A stretch of 37,031 nucleotides of DNA from Bradymonadales bacterium (GTDB lineage: Bacteria; Myxococcota_A; UBA9042; PWKZ01): contig PWKZ01000256.1 in assembly GCA_003559575.1 (NCBI GenBank), positions 1 through 37,031 of the forward strand, in the 5' to 3' direction. Positions 27,402-34,983 of the stretch are shown piece after piece (the stretch's first letter is position 1; each line of letters starts with the position of its first letter). The translations under genes and the position numbers were made by a program. A model generated the notes under the pieces. It ran no database searches. It saw only the letters and a list, made by a program, of their open reading frames with translations, and was not told the DNA's origin.

Positions 27402-27997
27402 GGCTTGTACGGTTTATGACGGCGGCGCTCGTGACCCTCGCCGGTTTGACGATTGGGTGCGCGGACGAGTCCGAGTGGCCGGCGCCGTGCCCCGGGACTC
27501 TTGAGAGCACCGGGGGCGCCCCGAACATCCTCGAGCCGGCGCTGCCGGATGTCACCGCGCCGGGCGGTGGGATCGAGATGGGGCAACCGGGGGCGCCGTG
27601 CGCGGTCAACGCGGACTGCGCGACGAACTTTTGCATGACCACAGAGACAATCGGCACGCTTATCCCGGGCACGTCGGTTCAAGGAGGCTACTGCTCGGAG
27701 TTGATGTGTCCCGTCGACGGTGAGTCGGGGCTGTGCGGGAGCGCTGAGATTGGCGGGATCTGCTTCTCGCTGGTCCCGTTCGTACCGGATTGGGCTGAAA
27801 ACGGGATCTGTCTTGCGCCCTGCGAGGAGGATCACGACTGCCGGCCGGAGGACGACATCATCTGTTTCGACGCCCAGAGCCTGGTGGTCGAGGGGTTGCT
27901 GGAGCAGGAAGTGTTGGACAGGTACTACCCGACGGCCAGCGCCGGGTGCTTGTCGCGAAGTCTCGTCGCCGCGGCGATCGAGAGCCTCCAAGAGTAG
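27398..27997 (+). CDS. Cys-rich secreted lipoprotein
   Basis: A 199-aa lipoprotein with signal MRLVRFMTAALVTLAGLTIGC (lipobox Cys21). The mature part has a Gly/Pro-rich stretch and about a dozen cysteines in pairs and clusters, such as CAVNADCATNFCM and CEEDHDCRPEDDIICF, likely forming disulphides in the periplasm or on the surface. Similar short Cys-rich units with an NxDC core are common in secreted proteins of Myxococcota and relatives. No enzymatic motif is seen. Its ATG overlaps the acylase stop (ATGA), making it the last gene of the operon. It may help anchor or fold the hydrolases; that is inference. Confidence 0.75.
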   Translation: MRLVRFMTAALVTLAGLTIGCADESEWPAPCPGTLESTGGAPNILEPALPDVTAPGGGIEMGQPGAPCAVNADCATNFCMTTETIGTLIPGTSVQGGYCSELMCPVDGESGLCGSAEIGGICFSLVPFVPDWAENGICLAPCEEDHDCRPEDDIICFDAQSLVVEGLLEQEVLDRYYPTASAGCLSRSLVAAAIESLQE

Positions 27998-28036
27998 ACC
28001 AGGCGCCCCAGCCACCATCGGCACGCATGCGGTTTT

Positions 28037-28534
28037 TCAATCGGCGCCGAAGCTCTCTGGATTCTGGCCGGCGAACACTCCCTCGTAGCGCCCCTCTCCC
28101 TCGGCGCGGGCGAAGATGAACTGACAGATGGCCGTGCCCGGCACTATCCTGAGCGGGATAGGGCCGAAATTGCTCATCTCCAACACCTGGTGGTTGGCGA
28201 TGCCCGGTTGCATGAAACTGGCCGAGATATGCACCAGAAGCCCCACTCGTGCGAATCGGCTGCGCCCTTCGAGCCAGCCGCACAGATCGGGGGCGAGCGA
28301 GAGTTTCTCCTCGGTGATGCCGAGCAGGGTCTGGCCCGGCTGCATCACCAGGGTCTCGTGCTCCTTGAGCATCAAGCCCCTGGTGGCGGAGCGAAAGTCC
28401 ATCCGCTCGGTGATCGAGAGCTCGGTGGGGAGGTGGACGAAGACGCGAAATGCGCGGCTCAGGTGAAGATCCACCGAGGCCGGCCCGAGATTTGCCTCGG
28501 AGAACGGCTCGATCTTGATCCTTCCGCGGCGCAT
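28037..28534 (-). CDS. dcd: dCTP deaminase
   Basis: Deaminates dCTP to dUTP for thymidylate synthesis, as a homotrimer. The core shows EANLGPASVDLHL, the GRSRFARVGLLVH block (Ser/Arg and substrate site), ASFMQPGIANHQVLEMSNFGP and AICQFIFARAEG. The ATG at 28534 gives 165 aa, but family N-terminal residues are encoded just upstream in frame (ISKSEILKE), with no ATG, GTG or TTG. An ATT at 28561, overlapping the ttcA stop (ATTAG), would add nine residues and give 174 aa. That non-standard start is plausible but unproven. It follows ttcA directly on the same strand. Confidence 0.92.
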   Translation of the reverse strand: MRRGRIKIEPFSEANLGPASVDLHLSRAFRVFVHLPTELSITERMDFRSATRGLMLKEHETLVMQPGQTLLGITEEKLSLAPDLCGWLEGRSRFARVGLLVHISASFMQPGIANHQVLEMSNFGPIPLRIVPGTAICQFIFARAEGEGRYEGVFAGQNPESFGAD

Positions 28535-28556
28535 CTCTTTTAAAATCTCGCTTTTG

Positions 28557-29360
28557 CTAATCTCCCGTCAGCAGGTAATCGCGCTTTACGTTGCCGAGCG
28601 CCGCGAACACGCTCTGGCGAACCCTCGGATGATCCCGACTGAGTTCGGTGATGAGCGCCTTGATACGGGCTCGCTCGGTCTTTTGCCCCACCGGACAGTC
28701 GCCGGGGTGGCGTTTCATTTGGATCTCCTCGGTCACATAACGCAGGACCTCGGCCTCGGTGACGAGCGCGAGTGGTCGCACCACCACAAGTCGTCCGTCA
28801 AACAAAGGCTGGCGTGGACGCATGGTGGAGAAGTTGCCCTGGAACAGAAGATTGAGCAGCGCCGTCTCCACGATGTCGTCGAGGTGATGGCCGAGCGCCA
28901 GCTTGTGGGCGCCGACCTCCCGCGCCAGGCGAAACAGCGCCTGGCGGCGGGCGGTAGCGCAGCGATGGCAGTTGATCCCTTCGAGCGAGTCTCCGCCCGA
29001 GGTAGGGCCGTTTCGGGGGTGGCTCTGCGGGCGGACCACGGTCTCGACCTCGTGAAGCGGGATCTCGAGCGCGCGGCACGCCTCGCGAAGGGTCTCGAGC
29101 TCGGCGGTGGTGCCGCAGGTCGGCGTGACGCGGACATGGGCGGCCAGCAGCGTGAAGTCGATGGGCGCGGAGGGACGGCGGGCGTGCAGATGGTGGAGCA
29201 GCGCGAAGCTGTCTTTTCCTCCGGAGACGGCGACGAGGACCCGATCACCGTCCGTGAATAGATCCCAATCGCCGATGGCGCGCCCCACCTTGCGCGCGAT
29301 GCGCCGCGCGATCCTCGATCCCTTGTCGCCTGTGCCACGTGTTCGCGAGTGTTGCTTCAC
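28557..29360 (-). CDS. ttcA: tRNA 2-thiocytidine synthetase TtcA-type PP-loop ATPase
   Basis: Adds sulfur to tRNA cytidine 32 in known family members, using ATP and an iron-sulfur cluster. The PP-loop is LVAVSGGKDSFALLHHL. The cluster cysteines appear in INCHRCATARR (CxxC) and, later, GDCPVGQ. ALGHHLDDIVET and the C-terminal ALGNVKRDYLL are typical. It is about 267 aa from GTG at 29360, chosen because AGAGG lies 8 nt upstream; the track start at 29438 is a TTG without a good site. An ATPase of the wider TtcA/TilS/Ncs6 group acting on another tRNA position is possible. The dcd gene follows immediately and may overlap its stop codon. Confidence 0.87.
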   Translation of the reverse strand: MKQHSRTRGTGDKGSRIARRIARKVGRAIGDWDLFTDGDRVLVAVSGGKDSFALLHHLHARRPSAPIDFTLLAAHVRVTPTCGTTAELETLREACRALEIPLHEVETVVRPQSHPRNGPTSGGDSLEGINCHRCATARRQALFRLAREVGAHKLALGHHLDDIVETALLNLLFQGNFSTMRPRQPLFDGRLVVVRPLALVTEAEVLRYVTEEIQMKRHPGDCPVGQKTERARIKALITELSRDHPRVRQSVFAALGNVKRDYLLTGD

Positions 29361-29429
29361 TAAGATTACCTCTCGGATCCCCTCGAGCGATCCCAGGATA
29401 GCGCACACTTGGGTTTGCCCCAAAAAGCC

Positions 29430-29458
29430 TTGAGACAAGCACGAAGCTGGCGTAGATT
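29430..29458 (+). promoter_or_regulatory. Sigma70-like promoter for the aspartate-type aminotransferase gene
   Basis: TTGAGA (29430-29435) and TAGATT (29453-29458) are 17 bp apart, with five and four consensus matches. They sit about 55 bp before the ATG at 29512, in the divergent gap with ttcA. Confidence 0.4.
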
Positions 29459-29470
29459 GCCTGTTTCCTC

Positions 29471-29488
29471 GCGGGGGGCGGCCCCCGC
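29471..29488 (+). promoter_or_regulatory. GC-only hairpin in the aminotransferase leader
   Basis: GCGGGGG (29471-29477) pairs with CCCCCGC (29482-29488) around a GCGG loop. It would lie at the 5' end of the transcript from the predicted promoter and could stabilise the RNA or mark a regulator site. No T-tract follows. Confidence 0.4.
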
Positions 29489-29511
29489 GTCAGAGGTGGA
29501 AGGGGTGCGAG

Positions 29512-30675
29512 ATGAGTCTCAGTCTGCTCGCCCGTCAGCTCAGTGAATCGGCGACACTCAAGCTCAACGCAACGGCCGCTCAGCTTCGGGGGGAAGGCGC
29601 TCCCGTTATCCACCTTGGAGGCGGCGAACCGGAGAGCAAGGTGCCCCCCGGAGCGATCAAAGCCGCCACGGAGTTGGTGCAAAGCGGGGAGGTGCGCTAC
29701 ACGCCGGCCTCCGGGACGCGCGAGATCAAGGACGCCATCGTCCACTACACCGGGCGCTATTACGACTACGAGGTGGGGCGCGAGAACGTCATGGCGGCCG
29801 CCGGGGCCAAGCAGGCGCTCATGAACTGCTTGCTGGCGATTCTCGACCCCGGGGACGAGGTGATAGTCCCTCGCCCTTATTGGGTGAGCTATCCCGATAT
29901 GGTCGCGCTGGCGCGCGGGGTGACCAGGTTTGTTCTGCCCGATCCACGGACACTGGAGCCGCGCATCGGAGATATCGAAGCGCTCGTGACTGACCGAACC
30001 AAAGCCATTATCTTCAACAGCCCCAACAACCCTTCGGGGGGGGTCTACTCGGCGGAGCTGGTGCGGGCGGTGGTGGAGTTGTGCGAGGAGCGCGGCATCT
30101 ATCTGTTGCTCGACGACATTTACCACCGGTTGCTGTTCGACGGCCGGCTCCCCGTCTCCTGCTACCGCTACGCGCGCAAGCACGGCGATGAATCGCGGAT
30201 TGTGGTCATCAACGGTGTCTCGAAGAGTTACGCGATGACCGGGTTCAGGTTGGGCTGGGCGGTGGCCGCCAAACACCTCACAAAGATAATGAGTAACGTG
30301 CAGGGGCACATGACCTCGGGGCCTTCAACGGTCTCCCAGGCGGCGGCGGCCGCCGCCATTAGAGGCGACCAGGGCTCGGTCGATGAGCTGGCGCGGGGGC
30401 TCGAGGGTCGCCGCGACAGGTTGCTTCACGAGCTCGGCTCACTCCCTGGGCTCGAGGTCAACAAACCCGGGGGAGCCTTCTACTGCTTCGCCGATCTGCG
30501 GGCGTTCGACTCCGACTCGCGGCGGTTGGCGGCGTTCTTGTTAGACAAGGCGCTCGTGGTGACGGTGCCGGGCTTCGAGTTCGGCATGGAGGGTCACTTG
30601 CGACTCTCGTTTTGCGGCAAACTCGAAGATATAGTCGAGGGAGCGCAACGAATTAGGCGGGCCCTCACTCCTTGA
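29512..30675 (+). CDS. Aspartate-type aminotransferase (class I PLP)
   Basis: A 387-aa aminotransferase of the AspB/AspC-like Ib subgroup. The Schiff-base Lys238 is in NGVSKSYAMTGFRLGW. Other cofactor residues are N173 in NSPNNPSG, D201 and Y204 in LDDIYHRL, and the C-terminal Arg in LRLSFCGK. The N-terminus SESATLKLNATAAQLRGEG is typical of subgroup Ib. It most likely converts aspartate and 2-oxoglutarate to oxaloacetate and glutamate, though prephenate or aromatic acceptors are possible. The ATG follows GGAAGGGG. Transcribed alone, divergent from ttcA and convergent with the next gene (10-bp gap). It is distinct from the aminotransferase at 20421. Confidence 0.88.
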   Translation: MSLSLLARQLSESATLKLNATAAQLRGEGAPVIHLGGGEPESKVPPGAIKAATELVQSGEVRYTPASGTREIKDAIVHYTGRYYDYEVGRENVMAAAGAKQALMNCLLAILDPGDEVIVPRPYWVSYPDMVALARGVTRFVLPDPRTLEPRIGDIEALVTDRTKAIIFNSPNNPSGGVYSAELVRAVVELCEERGIYLLLDDIYHRLLFDGRLPVSCYRYARKHGDESRIVVINGVSKSYAMTGFRLGWAVAAKHLTKIMSNVQGHMTSGPSTVSQAAAAAAIRGDQGSVDELARGLEGRRDRLLHELGSLPGLEVNKPGGAFYCFADLRAFDSDSRRLAAFLLDKALVVTVPGFEFGMEGHLRLSFCGKLEDIVEGAQRIRRALTP

Positions 30676-30685
30676 GCTTAAGGGT

Positions 30686-32266
30686 TCAGCGCACTACGGT
30701 CTTCAAGAGCCAGAGCACGGCGAACAAGTTGAGCACCACCAGGACGATGAAAACCAGGTAGTTCAGTCCGCTCCGCGCGGCGCCGAAGAGCCCCACCGGC
30801 GAAGACTCCGGCAGCTCATCGCCCGACTGCTCCGGGGCGGGCGTCGAATCGTCCCCCTCTTCCTCCATCAAGAGCGCCATCAGGCGGGCGTTGCGCTTGG
30901 TCTCCAGGATATTTGAACCCACCAACGCCACCGCCCACAACAAAAGCACGAAGAGCGCCGCCCCGAGCGCGACGAGCAGCCTGGCGCGCAACGCGTCGCG
31001 CCGGGCGTCCAGCGCTTCGCGGTCCTCTCGCAGCGTGTTGTGCAGGATCACCGAGGGCGTATAGGGCGGCACCAGCCGCGCTGCCAGGTAACTCTTCAAT
31101 ATCGCCTGATTTTCGCTCGGCAAACGGGACGCGTGTTGTTCGAGCCATCTCGCGTACTCGCGCTCGGTCTCGTCACTTGGCTGGAGCGCCGCTGCCAAGG
31201 CCGTGACGGGGCAGTCGCGGGGCGTCACCACCAGCGCGCGCCCGGCATAGGAGAGAGGGTTGGGCAGAGTGTGGTATGGCGCACACTGGACATGGTAGAT
31301 CCCCTCCACGCGGGGAATCGTGCGGGAGGCGGCCGCGCGAGCGCGAGTCACGTCCATTGTGAATGAATCCACGAGGCGGTTTTCGTGCAATATATCGCAG
31401 TGCAGCTTCTCTTCGCGCGCAGTGCTCGACACCTCCACCCGGACGATTTGCCCCGGGAGGGCGACGGGCGGGAGGAGTCGCAACCTCCGGCCTCGGGGGA
31501 CGGGTTTGAACACCTGTTCGATGGTGCCCTGGCGACCTCTTGCGTCCTCGGCGGTGACCCGAAACCGGTATTGGAAGGCGCCCCCTTCGATGTCCATTGC
31601 CGCAAGTCCGGAGGAGGCGCTCATCGAATTGCGTGGCGCCTGGCTGCCACGGCGCAGCGCCAGTTGAGCCGCGACCCCGGCCCCGTCCTCGTCGGCGACC
31701 CGCACGAAAAGTCGGTTCGGCAGGCCGTGGATGAGCACGTCATCCTCGGGGACTAGCGCCATTGCCAGCTCGCCGTCAGTCTTTCGGTAGCTGTCGTCCT
31801 CTCGTGGTTCGGCGTGGCTGGTGGGCTCGACCGTCAGCGGGATCTCAATCTCGCGCGCCTCAGCGCTGTCAATCGGGCGCACTCTCAAAATGAGCCGCCC
31901 CCCCGCGGCGGCCTCCGGCGGGACATCAAAGCGCGCCACCGCCGGTGTGTGGCCCTCGACCGTCATTGTAATCGGCCGCGCGGCGACTGCCGGGTAGCCG
32001 GCGGGGCGGAGTGTCGCCTCTTCGTCCACTGAGACGCGAGTCGCGCGGCGCTCGCGCGACTCGATGTCGCGGTAGGCCGTAATTCGAATGGCGGTGGATT
32101 GATCCGTGACCGGGTGGGGGTTGCCGGTGACCACGATGATGCTGTCCACTTGCAGCTGGGCGACGGAGAGATAGAGGGCCCCGAGCAGAAAGCCGAGCAG
32201 ACCGGCGAGGACGATGATGGGTGCGCGGAAACGGAAGAAGTTGTGCCAGAGGCGCGAGTCGGCCAT
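30686..32266 (-). CDS. Membrane-anchored beta-sandwich protein (macroglobulin-like domains), unknown function
   Basis: A 526-aa protein I cannot assign to a family. One N-terminal transmembrane helix (about 12-35, APIIVLAGLLGFLLGALYL) is followed by ~350 periplasmic residues of beta-sandwich style. Part of this (LIHGLPNRLFVRVADEDGAGVAAQLAL, then FQYRFRVTAEDARG) resembles alpha-2-macroglobulin MG or Ig-like folds. Two more helices lie at about 425-447 and 500-521, separated by an acidic, Pro-rich loop. There is no thioester or bait motif. ATG at 32266 is four bases after the stop of the M23-like gene, so the pair is coupled; the ORF track start 26 codons earlier overlaps that gene and was rejected. 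An envelope role is inferred. Confidence 0.7.
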   Translation of the reverse strand: MADSRLWHNFFRFRAPIIVLAGLLGFLLGALYLSVAQLQVDSIIVVTGNPHPVTDQSTAIRITAYRDIESRERRATRVSVDEEATLRPAGYPAVAARPITMTVEGHTPAVARFDVPPEAAAGGRLILRVRPIDSAEAREIEIPLTVEPTSHAEPREDDSYRKTDGELAMALVPEDDVLIHGLPNRLFVRVADEDGAGVAAQLALRRGSQAPRNSMSASSGLAAMDIEGGAFQYRFRVTAEDARGRQGTIEQVFKPVPRGRRLRLLPPVALPGQIVRVEVSSTAREEKLHCDILHENRLVDSFTMDVTRARAAASRTIPRVEGIYHVQCAPYHTLPNPLSYAGRALVVTPRDCPVTALAAALQPSDETEREYARWLEQHASRLPSENQAILKSYLAARLVPPYTPSVILHNTLREDREALDARRDALRARLLVALGAALFVLLLWAVALVGSNILETKRNARLMALLMEEEGDDSTPAPEQSGDELPESSPVGLFGAARSGLNYLVFIVLVVLNLFAVLWLLKTVVR

Positions 32267-32270
32267 CGGG

Positions 32271-33632
32271 TCAGGCGCCCACCTCCGGATCAACCACCGG
32301 CACGGATGAGAGGAGCGAGTCCAGATGACTCCTGACGTCATCAAAGCGCTCTCTCAAATCATCTGGGATCAGCCGCCGGGCTTCGCTCATCTGTCCTAGT
32401 GGGTTGATGAACTCGCCGCCGAGCTTCTTGGCGAAATGCAGCCGGGGCTCGGGGGTGCGGCCCGTGTCGCCCGAGAAACCAATGATTTCACCTCTCTCGA
32501 CGGTGCGCGCGCGGCGGAGCCCGGAAGCCAGTCGGGCGAGGTGGGCGTAGTAAGTGGTCGTGCCTCCCTGATGGCTGATTGTGACCAGGGTTCCGCTGGA
32601 GCCGCGAGGGCCTGCGAACTCCACTCGGCCGTCGGCGACGCTTACCACGGCGGCGCCTTTCGTGACGGGGTAGTTGATTCCCTTGTGGCGTCGATATGAG
32701 TGCAGTTGTGGTCTGAGTGGGGGGCCGTTGTAGGCCCGCTCGCCGGTCAGTCGGATGGGAGAGGGCAGGAAGCGCCGCTCATGAGAGCTGCCGTCGGCCA
32801 GGTAGTATCCGCTCGACTCGTCTTCCTCGGCGCCGTCGGAGGCTTCAAAGTAGTAAGTCGCGATGCTGCGGTGTTTGCCACGATAGTCGAGCGCGAGAAC
32901 CCTCCCATAGCGCAGGAACTCACCGTCGACCTCATGCTTTTCGACCACCACGCGAAGCTCGTCGCCGTTGCGAATCTCGGTGGCGGTGTCAATCACTTGC
33001 GCCATGAGAGTGTCGATCTGCGCGGCGATCCCGGCGTCGTGAGCGCAGCCGGTCAAGCTCGCGCGGTATCCGCCGCGAATTATGCAACCGAACCCGGCCG
33101 GCGCGATCTCGATCTTCACCTCGCGCCGTTCGGCGGAAAGCTCATTACCGTCGCGGGCGGCCACATAAATCTCGACCTGCGAGCGCACGAACTCGAGGCG
33201 CTCGACGCGGCCGGCGGGATCGACTTCGAGCTCGAAACGGTCGCCCGGGCGGGCGCGGCGGAAATCAAAGACTTTATCCAACGCCGCGACGGCGCGACGC
33301 GACTCTTGATGATCGAGGCCGATGCGATCGAGCGCGTCGAGGAGCCGGTCGCCCGGGCCAAGCTCGCCGGCGAAGACCTGCACCGCGGGCGGGAAGACAG
33401 TTGGCTCGTCGGTTTCGCCATACTCATAGGCCGCGCCGTCGGTGTCCGTATCATTCTGTTGTTGAAGCTCCAAATCCAACAGGGAGGGAGGGGGCGCGCT
33501 TCGGTCCTGGAAGAACACGAAATAGTTGACCACCAGAAGAGCACAGACGAGCAACACGGCCGGCAGTCGCGCCGAGAGCGCGCGGGATCGATCGCCGCTT
33601 CGCTGCCGGATATAGATGGGTCGATCACTCAA
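32271..33632 (-). CDS. Degenerate M23/LytM-domain protein with OapA-like domain
   Basis: A 453-aa envelope protein built like MepM/Csd3. It has an N-terminal membrane anchor (about 24-41), a Pro/Asp-rich linker, an OapA/LysM-like region (about 85-135, GPGDRLLDALDRIGLD) and a C-terminal LytM domain (about 300-410). Active M23 enzymes have HxxxD and HxH. Here these read H316-KGI-N320 and R397-L-H399, so one zinc ligand is Asn and the catalytic His is Arg; H364 in YYAHL is kept. It is probably inactive and may act like EnvC/NlpD, activating an amidase. TTG at 33632 follows GAGG by 9 nt and no other start is available. Divergent from the lipoprotein gene. Confidence 0.83.
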   Translation of the reverse strand: MSDRPIYIRQRSGDRSRALSARLPAVLLVCALLVVNYFVFFQDRSAPPPSLLDLELQQQNDTDTDGAAYEYGETDEPTVFPPAVQVFAGELGPGDRLLDALDRIGLDHQESRRAVAALDKVFDFRRARPGDRFELEVDPAGRVERLEFVRSQVEIYVAARDGNELSAERREVKIEIAPAGFGCIIRGGYRASLTGCAHDAGIAAQIDTLMAQVIDTATEIRNGDELRVVVEKHEVDGEFLRYGRVLALDYRGKHRSIATYYFEASDGAEEDESSGYYLADGSSHERRFLPSPIRLTGERAYNGPPLRPQLHSYRRHKGINYPVTKGAAVVSVADGRVEFAGPRGSSGTLVTISHQGGTTTYYAHLARLASGLRRARTVERGEIIGFSGDTGRTPEPRLHFAKKLGGEFINPLGQMSEARRLIPDDLRERFDDVRSHLDSLLSSVPVVDPEVGA

Positions 33633-33892
33633 GGCTGATTACCTCATGAGTTGTTATGACGAGCGGCGCGGGTGCCGGAGCAAGAGTGCGCACCGCGCAA
33701 GTCCAAAAACACACCGCCACGAGACGTAGCATGGAGCCCTCGACGGAGTCAACACCGGGATCGCCCCCCCCCCTGAGCCCTCCACATTTGAGGATGCAGG
33801 TGGGAGAGTTGTCTGCTAAACTGACGCGCCTTGAAGCAGCACTCAGGTGCGCTCTCTCAACCGTTTTCGCAGCACTTGGAGGAGAAAGCCCG

Positions 33893-34948
33893 ATGCTCAA
33901 ACCTTTGGCGCTCCCGTTCCTTTTGTCCACGCTGTTGCTCGCCTGGATGGGGCTCATGGTGTTGTCATGCACCGCCAAGCTCGAGGAAGTGTCCCTGGAC
34001 TGCGACTCCGACGCCTGCGCCTGCGGTCTGCCGAGCCCGTCAGACGACACCGACCGGCCGCCGCGGCACGATGTCGCGCGCCCTGACACCGACTCTAGCC
34101 CCTGCCACGCCTGCCTCGAGCCCGGGCTGACATTGAGGTTTTTTGATTTGACCGTGACCGAACCGCGAGTGGATGGCAGAACGGCGTTACCCGACTTCTT
34201 GAACCGAATCTGGCGCGCCGACGTCTGCGCCCACCGGCTCAACATCATGCTCCAGGTCCGAGAGGTCACCGAGAACCCGGACGGCTCGAGGGAGGTCCTC
34301 TTCGCCGCCGGCTCGGGGTGGCACGGTTTTTATGAAGACGGCACGCTGGTGCCGCATGAGCTGGAAGATGTCCTGGAGCCGGCTAATTGCGATGAGACAG
34401 ACCCGGCGGTGACAATCCCCGACGCCTACTACTTCGTGGAGGGATTCACGACCGAACTCCGCATTCTTGTCAACACCGACTGTAGCTTCGAGACAATCGA
34501 GCCGGGCGACTTGAACTTCCACCCGGGACCCATCGGCACAGCGCTCATCTGCTCGGGCGGCGATCCGGACATCGGCCTGCCGCGCGACACGATCCCCATC
34601 CGGCAGCTCACTGCCAGCGGACAGCTAAACGACACCTGCACTCGCATCAGCGACGCCGATTTGCAGGGCTGTATCGCGCAAGACGCTGCCTGCAAGATCT
34701 GTAGCTTCGCGCTGGCGCCGGACTACGCCACCTGGAGCTACGTCCCCGACGAGAGCAAGGAGCCCGTAAACTGTCAGGCGAGCTACTGTCAGCGGTGGTG
34801 TGGAGCGGCCGCATGGACCAACTTCGGCGGGTTCGTGAGCACCATCCGACTCGATCTGGCCTGCGCCGCCGACGGCGGCGCGACGAACAACGGCTACCAG
34901 ATAGCAGGGTTCTGGGAAGGCGAGGCCGTATCTTTCCAAGAACCCTAA
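33893..34948 (+). CDS. Cys-rich secreted lipoprotein, unknown function
   Basis: A 351-aa lipoprotein with signal MLKPLALPFLLSTLLLAWMG and lipobox MVLSC. The mature N-terminus is Asp/Cys-rich (CDSDACACG, CHAC), followed by a beta-rich domain of about 240 residues with scattered Cys pairs (CKICSFALAPDYATW, CQASYCQRWCG) and no known motif. ATG at 33893 was chosen over the track start (79 codons earlier) because AGGAG lies 8 nt upstream and this Met starts the signal peptide. The 260-bp gap behind it is divergent from the M23-like gene. Function unknown; location in or on the outer membrane is inferred from the lipobox. Confidence 0.72.
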   Translation: MLKPLALPFLLSTLLLAWMGLMVLSCTAKLEEVSLDCDSDACACGLPSPSDDTDRPPRHDVARPDTDSSPCHACLEPGLTLRFFDLTVTEPRVDGRTALPDFLNRIWRADVCAHRLNIMLQVREVTENPDGSREVLFAAGSGWHGFYEDGTLVPHELEDVLEPANCDETDPAVTIPDAYYFVEGFTTELRILVNTDCSFETIEPGDLNFHPGPIGTALICSGGDPDIGLPRDTIPIRQLTASGQLNDTCTRISDADLQGCIAQDAACKICSFALAPDYATWSYVPDESKEPVNCQASYCQRWCGAAAWTNFGGFVSTIRLDLACAADGGATNNGYQIAGFWEGEAVSFQEP

Positions 34949-34978
34949 CCTAAGCCTCAATCTCGAGGAATTAGGGGT
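34942..34978. terminator. Possible bidirectional terminator
   Basis: ACCCTAA (34942-34948) pairs with TTAGGGGT (34971-34978, one bulge), enclosing a small CCTC/GAGG stem. It falls between two convergent genes 35 bp apart. There is no strong T-tract. Confidence 0.4.
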
Positions 34979-34983
34979 AAGGA

